A stretch of DNA of 64,000 nt, taken from Streptomyces sp. Ag109_O5-10 (GTDB lineage Bacteria; Actinomycetota; Actinomycetes; Streptomycetales; Streptomycetaceae). The notes under the pieces are model-generated. The model was not told the DNA's origin, did no database searches, and worked only from the letters and a program-made list of their open reading frames with translations. The stretch is taken from positions 4,402,001 through 4,466,000 of the forward strand of contig NZ_FNTQ01000001.1 of the NCBI RefSeq assembly GCF_900105755.1, given 5' to 3'. Below are positions 1 to 8,641 of the stretch, piece by piece. Every line of letters starts with the position of its first letter. Within the stretch, counting starts at the first letter, position 1. A program made the position numbers and the translations under genes.

Positions 1-287
1 GCGTGGTGTTCGCGCTCACGGTGGAGGCGGCCCTGCGCACGTTCGACCGCGACTGGGAACGCTCGGGCCTGTGGCTGGTCGCCCACGGTACGGCGGTCTT
101 CGCCGCGCTCCTGCTCTCCTACCGCTGGCTGCCCCTGGAGATGGCCACGCACCGCTGGGTGGCGGGACCGCTGCTCGTCCTTGCGACGGCCTCTGTGGTC
201 CTCCACTACGCGCGGACCGTCAACCGCTGGGACCCGCGGCCCGCGCCGACGGTGCGCCGGCGCGCACCACAGGCCGAACTGGTCTGA
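1..287 (+). CDS. Membrane protein, C-terminal part (cut by window edge)
   Basis: The frame is open from the first base of the window, so the apparent GTG at position 3 is probably an internal valine and the true start lies outside. The visible 94 residues hold two hydrophobic stretches (about residues 20-40 and 48-66) separated by a short polar turn, and end in a basic, proline-rich cytoplasmic-type tail. The arrangement resembles the last helices of a multi-pass membrane protein such as an acyltransferase, but no diagnostic motif is present. Function is unknown. It converges on the large minus-strand phosphatase gene. Confidence 0.6.
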   Translation, partial: VVFALTVEAALRTFDRDWERSGLWLVAHGTAVFAALLLSYRWLPLEMATHRWVAGPLLVLATASVVLHYARTVNRWDPRPAPTVRRRAPQAELV

Positions 288-317
288 GCGCTCGCCTGAA
301 ACCGCCGCGACGCGCGG

Positions 318-3077
318 TCAGACGTCCGCGCCGCCGTCGTGGCCGGCCGCGCGGTTCCCCGCGCCCCCGACGGGGTGCCGCAGCTCGGCCGGGACAAGGT
401 CGGCGGCCGGCTCCGGGCCGAGCCACTGCTCGGTCCAGATGACCTTTCCGGCGGGGGTGTAGCGCGTCCCCCAGCGGTCGGCGAACTGGGCCACCAGGAA
501 GAGGCCGCGGCCGCCCTCGTCCATGGTGGTGGCCCGGCGCAGGTGCGGGGAGACGCTGCTGCCGTCGGAGACCTCGCAGATGAGGCAGCGGTCGTGGATC
601 AGCCGTACCCCGACGGGGCCCGTCGCGTGCCGGATGGCGTTGGTGACCAGCTCGCTCAGGATCAGCTCCAGGGTGAACGCCTCCTCCTTCAGGCCCCAGT
701 CCCGCAGCAGCTCGGTGGCCGCGGCCCGGACCCCGGCGACGGCCGCGGGGTCGGACGGCACGGTCCAGTACGCGGTGTGCCGGTCGTCCAGCGCCCGGGT
801 GCGGGCGACGAGCAGGGCCACGTCGTCCCGGGACGCCCCGGGCAGCATGGCGTCCAGGGCCGCCCGGCACATCTGGTCGGGCGTGCGTCCCGGCACCGCG
901 AGTGCCAGCCGCAGGCGCTCGATGCCCTCGTCGATGTCCTCGCGCCGGTCCTCGATGAGGCCGTCGGTGTAGAGGACGACGCCGCTGCCCTCGGGCAGCA
1001 GCACCTCGCTCGCCTCGTACGGCATACCGCCCAGCCCCAGGGGCGGCCCGGCCGGCACGCCGGGCAGGCGGGCGTCGCCGTCCGGGAGCACGACGACCGG
1101 TTCCAGGTGCCCCGCCCTGGCCATGGTGCACACCCGGGAGACCGGGTCGTAGATCGCGTACAGGCAGGTGGCGCCCGTGAGGGTGCGGTTGCCGCCGCCG
1201 TCCCGGTCCTGGTCGATGCGGCTGACCAACTCGTCGAGATGCCAGAGGAGCTCGTCGGGCGGCAGGTCGAGCGTGGAGAGGTTGTGCACGGCGGTGCGCA
1301 GCTGGCCCATGGTGGCGGCGGCGTGCAGTCCGTGTCCCACGACGTCCCCGACCACGAGGGCGACGCGCGCCCCGGGCAGCGGGATCACGTCGAACCAGTC
1401 GCCTCCCACGCCGCCGTGCCCGTCCCCCGCCGGCAGGTAGCGGTACGCCGCGTCGACCGCGTTCTGCTCCGGCAGGGTGTGCGGCAGGAGGCTGCGCTGC
1501 AGCGTGACCGCCATGGCGCGCTCCCGGGTGAAGCGGCGCGCGTTGTCGATGCTGGTGGCCGCGCGGGCGACCAGCTCCTCCGCCAGCGAGAGGTCCTCGT
1601 CGGTGAAGGGCGTCGGCTCCTTGGAACGCCAGAAGGTCGCCACGCCGAGGATCACGCCGCGGGCCCGCAGCGGGGCGGAGATCATCGAGTGGATGCCGTA
1701 GGCCACCAGCCGGCGGGCCCCGTCGGGGTCCTGGGCCTGCCAGCCGGAGAAGGCCGCCATGTCGGACTCCAGCACCATCCGCCCGGAACCGAAGCCCTCG
1801 CCCTGCGGGGTGAAGGGGTCGAAGTGGATGAGGGCGCCGGGCGGGTGGAGCGGCACGCCCGGCCGGATGCCGTGCAGGACGACCCGGCGCAGCTCCGCCA
1901 CGCCCGCCTGGTCCGCTTCCTCGCCGCTCAGCACGGTGTCGGCCAGGTCGACGGTGACGTAGTCGGCGAATCCAGGCACGGCGAACTCCGCCAGTTCCTC
2001 GGCGGTGCGCGTCACGTCGAGGGTGGTGCCGATGCGCAGTCCGGCGTCGTACAGCAGCGCGAGCCGTTCCTGGACCACCTCGATCCGGCCCGTCAGCGCG
2101 GCGAGTTCGGTGGTGTCGCGCAGCGTGGCGACCCAGCCGCCCGGTCCGGGCGGCCCGTCCGTGGGGCGCTGGCTGACGGCCAGCAGCCGGTCGCCCACCT
2201 CGACCACCTCGTCCGTGGCCGCCCTGCCGGACGCGAGGAGTTCCGCGGCCCTGGGGGCGATCCCCAGGTCGGTGACGGGCCGGCCGTCCACGTCGGCCGG
2301 CAGGCCCAGCAGGCGCCGCGCCTCGTCGTTGGCCAGGAGCAGCCTGCGTTGCCGGTCGACGATCAGGACGCCCTCGCGCACCGAGTGCAGAACGGCGTCG
2401 TGATGCTCGTACAGGCGCGTGATCTGCACCGGCCCCAGACCGCGCGTCTGGCGGCACAGGCGCCGGCCGATGAGTGCCGTGCCGGTGGTGGCGGCGACGA
2501 CCGCCAGCCCCGTGCCGGCCAGGACGAGCGGCATCTGCCGGGCCGCCGCCAGGCTCACCCGGTGGAGGGTGATGCCCGCCGAGACCAGCCCGACGACCTT
2601 TCCGTCGGCGGCGGTCACCGGGACGACGGTCCGGACGGAGGGGCCGAGCGTCCCGCTCGTCGTCTCGGTGACGGTGCCGCCGTGCTGCGCCGCCCCGATG
2701 CTGCCGATGTAGCGGCGGCCGATCTCGGCGGGGTTCGGATGGGTGTAGCGGATGCCCGCGGGGCTCATCACGACGACGAAGTCCACCCGCGCGTGCCGGC
2801 GGGTCTCCTCGGCCAGTTGCCGCAGGGCGGCGGTCGGACGGCCCCCTGCCAGCGCCTGCCGCACGGTGGGGTCCGCGGCGACGGAGGCGGCCACGGCCTG
2901 GGTGTGGTTCCGTGCGTCCCGCTCGGCGTCGGTCTGTGACTGCAGCAGGAGGGCGGCGACCGCCGTCGCCGCCAGAACCAGGACGACCCCGACCTGCATG
3001 AGGAACATCTGACCGGCAACGCCGCGTATCCCGTACCAGGACCGCACCTGCCGGAGCATATGGTGCATACGGCTCAT
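318..3077 (-). CDS. Membrane sensor PP2C phosphatase with PAS, GAF, SpoIIE and HATPase domains
   Basis: About 919 aa. A transmembrane helix (about 24-46) is followed by an extracytoplasmic single-Cache-type sensor region (about 47-180), a second helix (about 183-205), a PAS domain, a GAF domain (about 350-510), a SpoIIE/RsbU-type PP2C phosphatase domain containing GGDWFDV and GDVVGHG metal-site motifs, and a C-terminal HATPase of RsbW type with the N-box ELVTNAIRHATG. Streptomyces carries many such fused phosphatase/kinase proteins that set the phosphorylation of anti-anti-sigma factors. The predicted role is ligand-gated partner switching at the membrane. I chose the ATG at 3077 over an upstream in-frame GTG at 3119. 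The target is unknown and no STAS gene is adjacent. Confidence 0.9.
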   Translation of the reverse strand: MSRMHHMLRQVRSWYGIRGVAGQMFLMQVGVVLVLAATAVAALLLQSQTDAERDARNHTQAVAASVAADPTVRQALAGGRPTAALRQLAEETRRHARVDFVVVMSPAGIRYTHPNPAEIGRRYIGSIGAAQHGGTVTETTSGTLGPSVRTVVPVTAADGKVVGLVSAGITLHRVSLAAARQMPLVLAGTGLAVVAATTGTALIGRRLCRQTRGLGPVQITRLYEHHDAVLHSVREGVLIVDRQRRLLLANDEARRLLGLPADVDGRPVTDLGIAPRAAELLASGRAATDEVVEVGDRLLAVSQRPTDGPPGPGGWVATLRDTTELAALTGRIEVVQERLALLYDAGLRIGTTLDVTRTAEELAEFAVPGFADYVTVDLADTVLSGEEADQAGVAELRRVVLHGIRPGVPLHPPGALIHFDPFTPQGEGFGSGRMVLESDMAAFSGWQAQDPDGARRLVAYGIHSMISAPLRARGVILGVATFWRSKEPTPFTDEDLSLAEELVARAATSIDNARRFTRERAMAVTLQRSLLPHTLPEQNAVDAAYRYLPAGDGHGGVGGDWFDVIPLPGARVALVVGDVVGHGLHAAATMGQLRTAVHNLSTLDLPPDELLWHLDELVSRIDQDRDGGGNRTLTGATCLYAIYDPVSRVCTMARAGHLEPVVVLPDGDARLPGVPAGPPLGLGGMPYEASEVLLPEGSGVVLYTDGLIEDRREDIDEGIERLRLALAVPGRTPDQMCRAALDAMLPGASRDDVALLVARTRALDDRHTAYWTVPSDPAAVAGVRAAATELLRDWGLKEEAFTLELILSELVTNAIRHATGPVGVRLIHDRCLICEVSDGSSVSPHLRRATTMDEGGRGLFLVAQFADRWGTRYTPAGKVIWTEQWLGPEPAADLVPAELRHPVGGAGNRAAGHDGGADV

Positions 3078-3188
3078 ATAACACCACGCAGGTGTGCGTC
3101 CATCACCCCCGGACCGCATCCGTTCCCGGCACCGGCGCGCTCCGCGCGCGGGCGCCTACGACACGTGAGCACACGGCGCCGAGCGCCG

Positions 3189-4559
3189 TCAGCCCCCTTC
3201 CCGCGGGATCCACTCGCTGCCGCCCAGCGGGTAGTCGTAGCCCGGGCGGCCGACGTCGCCGCTGGTGCGGAAGGCGGTGCCGGCGTCGTCGAGGTGGACG
3301 GTGCCGCGGCGGCCGCCGCTGGACCAGTCCAGGGTCAGGTCCCAGCGGACGTCGTGGGCCTTGGTGCGGGCGAAGACGTAGAAGACCTCCGGGTCGGACT
3401 CGCTGACCTTGTACGGGAAGTCGCGCTGGCCGTTCTTGGCGGTGACCGTCGGGCTGCCGTTGTCGAGGTCGATGTCGAACGACTTGGTCCCGACGCCACC
3501 GCCGCAGCCGACGCCCATCGAGTAGTCGTTCCAGGCGAGCGGAGCGCCCCTGCTCAGCACGCGCACGTGCAGCGCCTCCAGGACGACGGTCTGCGCGCCG
3601 GTGCCCTGGACGGTGAGGGCGACCTCCTGTTCGCCCGAGGACACCGCCCCGTACGCCGCGGCCCAGCGCCGGGCGTCCTGCTCGCTCGCCGGAGGGCCGA
3701 CCTGCGCGGGCTCGCTGTCGACGAGGAAGTGCTGGCTGCACGGGTCGTCGTAGACGTACGGACGCGTGTTGACGGTGAGCGGCACGGCGGTGCCGGTGGT
3801 GCCGCCGTCGGCGCCCTGGGCCCCGCCGCTCTGCTTGCCGTCGTCCGACTGGCCGCCGGTCCCGGTCCCCGCGGACTCGGTGGGGGTGGCGGAGGACGAG
3901 GCGGAGGGCTTGCGTCCGGTCCCGCTCGGGGACGGGGACAGGGAGGTCTTCCCGGTCCGCGGCGTGCCGGTGACCGCGGCCGCGTTCCCGGCCGCCTGCT
4001 CGCCGCCCGTGCCGCCGCGCCCGCCACCGAACGACGGATGCACGGCGAACACGACCGCCCCCAGCACGGCGGCCGCCGCGACGGAGGCGATCAGCGCGGT
4101 CCGGCGCCGGCGCGGCGCCACGGGCCCCTGCGGCAGGTCGACGACGACCGGCTCGCCGCTGTCGTCGGCGCCGGGTGGCGCGCCGGAGCCGGTGCCCACC
4201 GGCGCACCGGCACCGCCGGGTCCGGACGACGCGTCGGCATCGCCCTTGCGCGGCGGGGCCGCCGCCGTGGCCTGGTCCGCCCTGCTCCCGCGTGCCGCGT
4301 CCGCCAGGATCCAGCGCCGGTGCAGCTCCACCAGCTCCTCGGGCGTCGCCCGGCAGACCCGTGCGAGGCGCTCCACCGGCGCGTACTCGACGGGCACCGC
4401 CGTGCCGTTGCAGTACCGGTGCAGCGTCGACGTGCTCATGTGCAGCCGCTTGGCCAGCACTCCGTAACTGAGCCCGGAACGGTCCTTGAGTTCCCGCAGC
4501 AGCAGCGCGAACGCCTCCGTCGCGTCGGCCCCTGTCGCCCCTGACACCCGTTCCCCCAT
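3189..4559 (-). CDS. Membrane-anchored helix-turn-helix protein
   Basis: About 456 aa starting at the ATG at 4559. Residues 15-75 form an XRE-type helix-turn-helix (SYGVLAKRLHMSTSTLHRYCNG), followed by a Pro/Gly/Ala-rich linker, one transmembrane helix (about 154-173), an S/T/P-rich stretch and a C-terminal extracytoplasmic domain of about 180 residues with paired cysteines. The architecture is common in Streptomyces and suggests coupling of an outside signal to cytoplasmic DNA or protein binding, but no target is known. It is divergent from the DUF4232 lipoprotein, with about 175 bp between starts, so the two may share regulation. Confidence 0.8.
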   Translation of the reverse strand: MGERVSGATGADATEAFALLLRELKDRSGLSYGVLAKRLHMSTSTLHRYCNGTAVPVEYAPVERLARVCRATPEELVELHRRWILADAARGSRADQATAAAPPRKGDADASSGPGGAGAPVGTGSGAPPGADDSGEPVVVDLPQGPVAPRRRRTALIASVAAAAVLGAVVFAVHPSFGGGRGGTGGEQAAGNAAAVTGTPRTGKTSLSPSPSGTGRKPSASSSATPTESAGTGTGGQSDDGKQSGGAQGADGGTTGTAVPLTVNTRPYVYDDPCSQHFLVDSEPAQVGPPASEQDARRWAAAYGAVSSGEQEVALTVQGTGAQTVVLEALHVRVLSRGAPLAWNDYSMGVGCGGGVGTKSFDIDLDNGSPTVTAKNGQRDFPYKVSESDPEVFYVFARTKAHDVRWDLTLDWSSGGRRGTVHLDDAGTAFRTSGDVGRPGYDYPLGGSEWIPREGG

Positions 4560-4734
4560 CCCCTCGCGTCCCAGTCCGGCGTTCCAGGCTCGCGGTGTTC
4601 GCCCTGGTCGGAGCCCATTTCCGCGTTCCAGTGTCCCCAACTGCCCGCCGTGCCTGGCGGTTGGGACGGATCGCCTCGCAGGCTTCGGTCATCCAACCAC
4701 CACCGCCACCCGAACACCGAAGGGGCACGTCCAC

Positions 4735-5439
4735 ATGTCCAGCCTCCGCACCTCCCGCATCCGTCTCGCCGGCGCCGCCACCACCGTCGTCCTCGCCGCG
4801 CTGTCGCTGACGGCGTGCAGCGACGGCACGGGCGTGCACGCCGAGAGCGTCGCGGCCGCCACCCCGACGACCGCGCACGCCTCCTCCCCCACGCCGTCCG
4901 CCGCCGCAGGCGCCTCCGCCGCCACCTCCGCCCCCGCGGCCAGGGCCACCTCCGGGTCGCAGAAGTCCGCCGGGGGCACCGCCGCGTCGAGGACGCCCGC
5001 CCCGGCCGCCAAGCCGGTCACCTGCGAGGGGTCCACCACCAAGACGGTCGCGGCTCCGCTGAACCGCCCCGTGAACCACATGCTCCTCACGGTGACCAAC
5101 ACCGGCAGCAGGACCTGCTACCTCTACGCCTACCCGGCCGTCCGCTTCGGCGAGGCCCAGTCCGTCCCGCCGGTGATCGAGGACTCGAAGCCGCAGGCCG
5201 TCGTCACGCTCGCGCCGGGTGAGTCCGGGTACGCCTCGGTGAACCTGTCCGCCACCGACGGCAGCGGCGCCCACGGCCGGACCGTGAACTCCCTGTACGT
5301 CTACTTCCACGGCCGCTCCGGCAACGAGAGCGTCGGCACGGGCGCCCACCCGCCGCTGCCCGCGAAGGGCGTCTACGTCGACGACTCGCTCAAGGTCACG
5401 TACTGGCAGCAGTCGATGGACGACGCCGTCAACTGGTGA
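4735..5439 (+). CDS. DUF4232 lipoprotein
   Basis: 234 aa. The N-terminus is a lipoprotein signal with lipobox L-T-A-C, placing the lipidated cysteine at residue 28. An Ala/Ser/Thr/Pro-rich linker (about 30-95) follows, then a DUF4232 beta-sandwich domain starting at VTCEGSTTK with two further cysteines (CEGS and TCYLYAY) that probably form a disulfide. The ATG at 4735 is chosen because it begins the signal peptide; the open frame upstream is not signal-like. It should be anchored on the outer face of the membrane. The family has no known biochemical function. The divergent neighbour is a membrane HTH protein. Confidence 0.88.
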   Translation: MSSLRTSRIRLAGAATTVVLAALSLTACSDGTGVHAESVAAATPTTAHASSPTPSAAAGASAATSAPAARATSGSQKSAGGTAASRTPAPAAKPVTCEGSTTKTVAAPLNRPVNHMLLTVTNTGSRTCYLYAYPAVRFGEAQSVPPVIEDSKPQAVVTLAPGESGYASVNLSATDGSGAHGRTVNSLYVYFHGRSGNESVGTGAHPPLPAKGVYVDDSLKVTYWQQSMDDAVNW

Positions 5440-5504
5440 CGCCTCAGCCCTCGTCCGCAACCCCGGCCCTCGGACCGCCCCTCCCGGCAGGAAGGTGACC
5501 CGCC

Positions 5505-5627
5505 ATGCACCGCATCCGCAGGATCTCCCGCTTCGTGACCGCCTATCTCCGCGCCGCCTTCCAGGTCGTCGTCCTGGGCGGCACCGGCACCCTGCCCCAG
5601 GCCGCGGCGGTCCGCCGCCGCGGGTAG
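5505..5627 (+). CDS. Small basic hypothetical protein (40 aa)
   Basis: A short ORF begins at ATG 5505 with a GGAAGG ribosome-binding site about ten bases upstream and ends at TAG 5625-5627. The product begins MHRIRRISRFVTAYLRAAF, an amphipathic basic segment followed by a short apolar stretch and an Arg-rich end. It lies 65 bp after the DUF4232 gene on the same strand and may be cotranscribed. No family is recognised. The good ribosome-binding site and codon bias are the only support. Confidence 0.4.
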   Translation: MHRIRRISRFVTAYLRAAFQVVVLGGTGTLPQAAAVRRRG

Positions 5628-5650
5628 CGGGGACGGCGCGCGGAAGCCGC

Positions 5651-6418
5651 CTACCAGCCGATCCGGGCCGCCAGGAAGGGCTCGTCCTCGGGTGCCTCCT
5701 TGCGGGCCCGCAGGACCTGCTCGGCGGGTGCGCCGGCCGGCACCCGCAGCGGGGGCTCGGGGTGTTCGACCGTGTCGGCCACCGTGGCGGCCACCAGCTC
5801 CGGGGTGACGACCTCGCCGCGGAGCGCGGGCAGGGCCTCGGCGAGCGGGGCGTAGGGATCGTGCTCCCCGAGGAACACCCTGGCGCGCTCGGCGCCGCCC
5901 GAGGAGACCGGGCCGGGCTGCACGAGGCTCACCCGGACACCGAAGGGGCGGGTCTCGACGGCGAGCGTCTCGGCGAGCGCCTCCAGCGCCCATTTGCTCG
6001 CCCCGTAGGGGCCGATCAGCGGCAGCACCAGGCGCCCCTGGATGCTGGAGAGGAAGACGAGACGGCCCGCTCCCCGCTCCCGCATGGCGGGCAGCACGGC
6101 CTGGGCCACCCGCAGCGCGCCCAGGGTGTTGAGCCGGAAGAGCCGTTCCACCTCGGCGAGCGGGACGCTCTCCAGGGGCGCGCGGATGGTCTCCCCGGCG
6201 TTGCTGACCAGGACGTCGATGTCACCGGCGGCCCGGACGGCCCGGTCGACGCTGTCCTGGTCGGTGACGTCGAGGCGCAGGCGCAGGTCGACGGGGAGGT
6301 CGGCCAGGGTCTCCGGCCGGCGGGCGGTGGCGATCACCCGATGGCCCCGGCCCGCCAGTTCGACGGCGACGGCCCGGCCGATGCCTCTGGACGCACCGGT
6401 GATGAGCACGGACGACAT
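5651..6418 (-). CDS. SDR family oxidoreductase
   Basis: 255 aa classical short-chain dehydrogenase/reductase. The NAD(P) glycine motif TGASRGIG is at residues 7-14, with an arginine pair soon after beta-2 (ATARRPET) that favours NADP(H), NAG in the central sheet, the serine pair FLSSIQG and the catalytic YGASK. The PGPVSSG segment after beta-6 is standard. The substrate cannot be read from sequence. It lies 88 bp downstream of the monooxygenase-like gene on the same strand, and both are probably controlled by the divergent HxlR regulator. Confidence 0.92.
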   Translation of the reverse strand: MSSVLITGASRGIGRAVAVELAGRGHRVIATARRPETLADLPVDLRLRLDVTDQDSVDRAVRAAGDIDVLVSNAGETIRAPLESVPLAEVERLFRLNTLGALRVAQAVLPAMRERGAGRLVFLSSIQGRLVLPLIGPYGASKWALEALAETLAVETRPFGVRVSLVQPGPVSSGGAERARVFLGEHDPYAPLAEALPALRGEVVTPELVAATVADTVEHPEPPLRVPAGAPAEQVLRARKEAPEDEPFLAARIGW

Positions 6419-6506
6419 GGTGCACCTCGTTTTTCGTGAACGGATCTGTGGTGGACGGCGGCTTCGCGGGCAGCGCTTTACGGACGGGGGCTTCGTCGGC
6501 GGCGAC

Positions 6507-6812
6507 TCAGGCGGCAGCCCTGTCGCCGACGAGGTTGCCCCTCATCAGCCACGTCGGGCCCTCGGCGTACCCGGCGGCCTCGGCGAAGAACGCGGCGAAG
6601 TACGGGCCGGCCGCGTGCGCCTGAAAGGCGTCGAGGTCCGCGTAGACCTCGTTCAGGTAGAAGACGTCCGGATCCTCCTCGTCCGCGATGACCTCGAAGC
6701 GGTGGGAGCCGGGCTCGTTCGCGAGGGAGTCGCGAGCGGTCCTGTGGGCCGCCCGGACGAAGTCGTCGCGGCGGTCCGGCCGGACGGTGAAGGAAACGAG
6801 GAACTGGTACAT
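6507..6812 (-). CDS. Antibiotic biosynthesis monooxygenase (ABM)-domain protein
   Basis: 101 aa, the usual size for a single ABM/YgiN-type ferredoxin-like barrel. MYQFLVSFTVRPDRRDDFVRA begins the first beta strand and helix, and EPGSHRFEVIADEEDPDVFYLNEVYADLDAF carries the central strands and the conserved E-Y region. These small dimers act as quinol monooxygenases or in stress detoxification, usually without a cofactor. It is first in a minus-strand unit with the SDR gene, and two HxlR-type operators lie 39-101 bp upstream of its start. Confidence 0.88.
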   Translation of the reverse strand: MYQFLVSFTVRPDRRDDFVRAAHRTARDSLANEPGSHRFEVIADEEDPDVFYLNEVYADLDAFQAHAAGPYFAAFFAEAAGYAEGPTWLMRGNLVGDRAAA

Positions 6813-6850
6813 GCGGCGCTCTCCTCACGGCCGGCCCACCCCGGGCCGGC

Positions 6851-6869
6851 CAGTTCAATGACTGAACTG
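6851..6869. promoter_or_regulatory. Operator 1 for the adjacent HxlR regulator (predicted)
   Basis: A perfect inverted repeat, CAGTTCA-N5-TGAACTG, lies in the divergent promoter between the ABM gene and the HxlR gene. A second, slightly imperfect copy is centred 44 bp away. The position and dyad symmetry fit binding by a winged-helix dimer. Binding by the adjacent regulator is inferred. Confidence 0.7.
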
Positions 6870-6894
6870 CTCCTGGTGACCACCGTAGCATCGA

Positions 6895-6913
6895 CAGTTC
6901 AGTGAGTGAACCG
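6895..6913. promoter_or_regulatory. Operator 2 for the adjacent HxlR regulator (predicted)
   Basis: CAGTTCA-N5-TGAACCG is an imperfect copy of operator 1 with 13 of 14 arm bases shared. It ends 20 bp before the hxlR start codon, overlapping the region where that gene's own promoter must lie, so autoregulation is likely. Its centre is 44 bp (about four helical turns) from operator 1, placing both on the same DNA face. Confidence 0.65.
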
Positions 6914-6933
6914 CCGCTGGTAGCATTGCGGCC

Positions 6934-7470
6934 ATGACCCTTCCCAACACCTATGCGGACGGGAACTGCCCCCTCGCCCGCACGCTGGAGGTCGTCGGAG
7001 AGCGCTGGACGCTCATGATCGTCCGGGACGCGTTCTACGGGGTCCGCAGGTTCGGCGACTTCGCCACCCAGCTCGGGATCCCGCGGGCCGTCCTGACCAG
7101 CCGGCTGAAGTCGCTGGTGCAGGAGGGCGTGCTCAGCCGCGAGAGCGACGGGGCCGGCGGCGTCGAGTACCGGCTGACGGACAAGGGTGTCGCGCTGTGG
7201 CCGGCGGTGCGCGCCCTGATGAACTGGGGCGAGGCCTTCTACTCCCCGAACGGGGTCAAGCGCCTCCTCCGGCACGACCTGGACGGCGGGCTCCTCGACC
7301 CCGAGGGGCGCTGCCGGACCTGCGGTGTGGCCGTCCCGGTCCCCGAGATCCGCAGCGAACCCGGCCCCGGCCACCGGCCGTCGGGTGTCGTCGCGGACCC
7401 CGTCTCCGCCGCGATCAACACCCCGAGGCGGCTCCTGCAGCCGATCACACCGGCCCCCGCACGCGACTGA
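6934..7470 (+). CDS. HxlR family transcriptional regulator
   Basis: 178 aa. The N-terminal CPLARTLEVVGERWTLMIVRDAF with its conserved cysteine and the winged-helix segment FGDFATQLGIPRAVLTSRLKSLVQEGVLSR are typical of HxlR/MarR-like regulators, many of which sense oxidants or electrophiles. The extra C-terminal part (about 110-178) contains a CRTCG cysteine pair. It is divergent from the ABM-SDR genes and is the probable regulator of both through the two inverted repeats at 6851-6913. Confidence 0.92.
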   Translation: MTLPNTYADGNCPLARTLEVVGERWTLMIVRDAFYGVRRFGDFATQLGIPRAVLTSRLKSLVQEGVLSRESDGAGGVEYRLTDKGVALWPAVRALMNWGEAFYSPNGVKRLLRHDLDGGLLDPEGRCRTCGVAVPVPEIRSEPGPGHRPSGVVADPVSAAINTPRRLLQPITPAPARD

Positions 7471-7539
7471 CCCGGCCGGCCGGCGCCACCAGAGGTCATC
7501 ACAGCGCGACAGAGCGTGCTGTGTGCCTAAAGTGGGCGG

Positions 7540-8586
7540 GTGACGGGCGTTTCCCCGGCGGCGCGGGTGGGCCGCAGGCTCCGGGTGCAGGGGCCGTCGG
7601 CGGCCCGGATCCTGGTGATCGCGGTGCTCTGCTGGCAGACGGCGCTGTGGGCCGGTGCCGACCAGCCGCCGGTCTTCGCGGCCATCGTCCCGCTGCTGTG
7701 CCTGCGCGGTGACTCGGCCACCTCCCTGGCGGCGCTGCTGCTGCGGATCCTCGGCGTGCTGGCGGGCGTGGCCCTGGGCGTCACCGTGGTCAGCCTCTTC
7801 CGGCCGAGCACACTCGTCCTCGCCGTCGTGATCGGGCTGGCCCTGCTGTGCGGGACGGTCATCAGTTCGGGGACGGCCCTGAACGTGCAGGTCGCGGTGA
7901 CCTCACTGCTGGTCTTCGCCAACCCGTCGCCGGAGTCGTACGGCTTCGCCCGGCTGTGGGAGAACGCGCTCGGGGGCGCCGTCACCGCCGTCCTCGCCCC
8001 GCTGCTCTGGCCGCGCAACCCCCGCAGGGAGGCGGCGGCGCTGGCCCGCGGGTGCGCGGACGGTCTCACGGAGGGTCTCGTGCGCACCACGGACGTGATC
8101 GGGTCCCCGGACGCGGCACGCGCCAACCGGACGGCGGCGCAGGCGGCGGCGGACCGGCTGCGCGGCTACGGGACACAGGCGCGGGAGGCGGAGAAGGCCC
8201 TGCGGTTCAATCCGCTGCGCCGCCGCCACCGCGCCGAGGTGACCGAACTGGGCGGCCGGATCGACCTGGCCGTCCGGGCGGTGCCGCAGCTCCTCTCCCT
8301 GGCCGCCGAGGCGGAGTTCTTCAGCGTGCGCGACGGCCCGTCCCCGGTGCTCTCCCGGGCGCGGACCGCACTGCTCCCGGTCGCCGAGGCCACCGGGCAC
8401 GCCCTGGAGGCGGTCCTCGCGGGGCGGGATCCGGGCGCCGACACGGAAGCCGCCCGCACCGCCCTGGCCCGGTACGCCGAGAGCGACAGGGAACCGCAGG
8501 CCGTGGTCCTGCGCAGGCCGTTCACCCGGATCCTGGACCTCTGCGACGGCTCCCGCCCCGAGCGAGCCCGGAGCCGGCCGCCGTGA
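7540..8586 (+). CDS. FUSC family membrane protein
   Basis: 348 aa from GTG 7540. The first half carries five to six predicted membrane helices (about residues 20-165) in the pattern of the FUSC/aromatic acid exporter family, including the GDSATSLAALLLRILGVLAG segment. The second half is a soluble, Ala/Arg-rich helical cytoplasmic domain. Related proteins such as AaeB export aromatic acids, but the substrate here is unknown. It stands alone, 69 bp after the hxlR stop, with another membrane gene 55 bp downstream. Confidence 0.8.
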   Translation: MTGVSPAARVGRRLRVQGPSAARILVIAVLCWQTALWAGADQPPVFAAIVPLLCLRGDSATSLAALLLRILGVLAGVALGVTVVSLFRPSTLVLAVVIGLALLCGTVISSGTALNVQVAVTSLLVFANPSPESYGFARLWENALGGAVTAVLAPLLWPRNPRREAAALARGCADGLTEGLVRTTDVIGSPDAARANRTAAQAAADRLRGYGTQAREAEKALRFNPLRRRHRAEVTELGGRIDLAVRAVPQLLSLAAEAEFFSVRDGPSPVLSRARTALLPVAEATGHALEAVLAGRDPGADTEAARTALARYAESDREPQAVVLRRPFTRILDLCDGSRPERARSRPP

Positions 8587-8641
8587 AAGATCCTGCCGAG
8601 GACAGATCCGGCCGGGCGCACGAGGATGGAGACGCTGGGGT

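Noticed and set aside
220..3087. Very long minus-strand frame overlapping the SpoIIE-type gene, and a plus-strand frame at 339-2939
   Set aside because: Their translations are Arg/Gly/Pro/Ala-rich with no domain, typical of shadow frames in 72% GC DNA. The frame used carries five recognisable domains.
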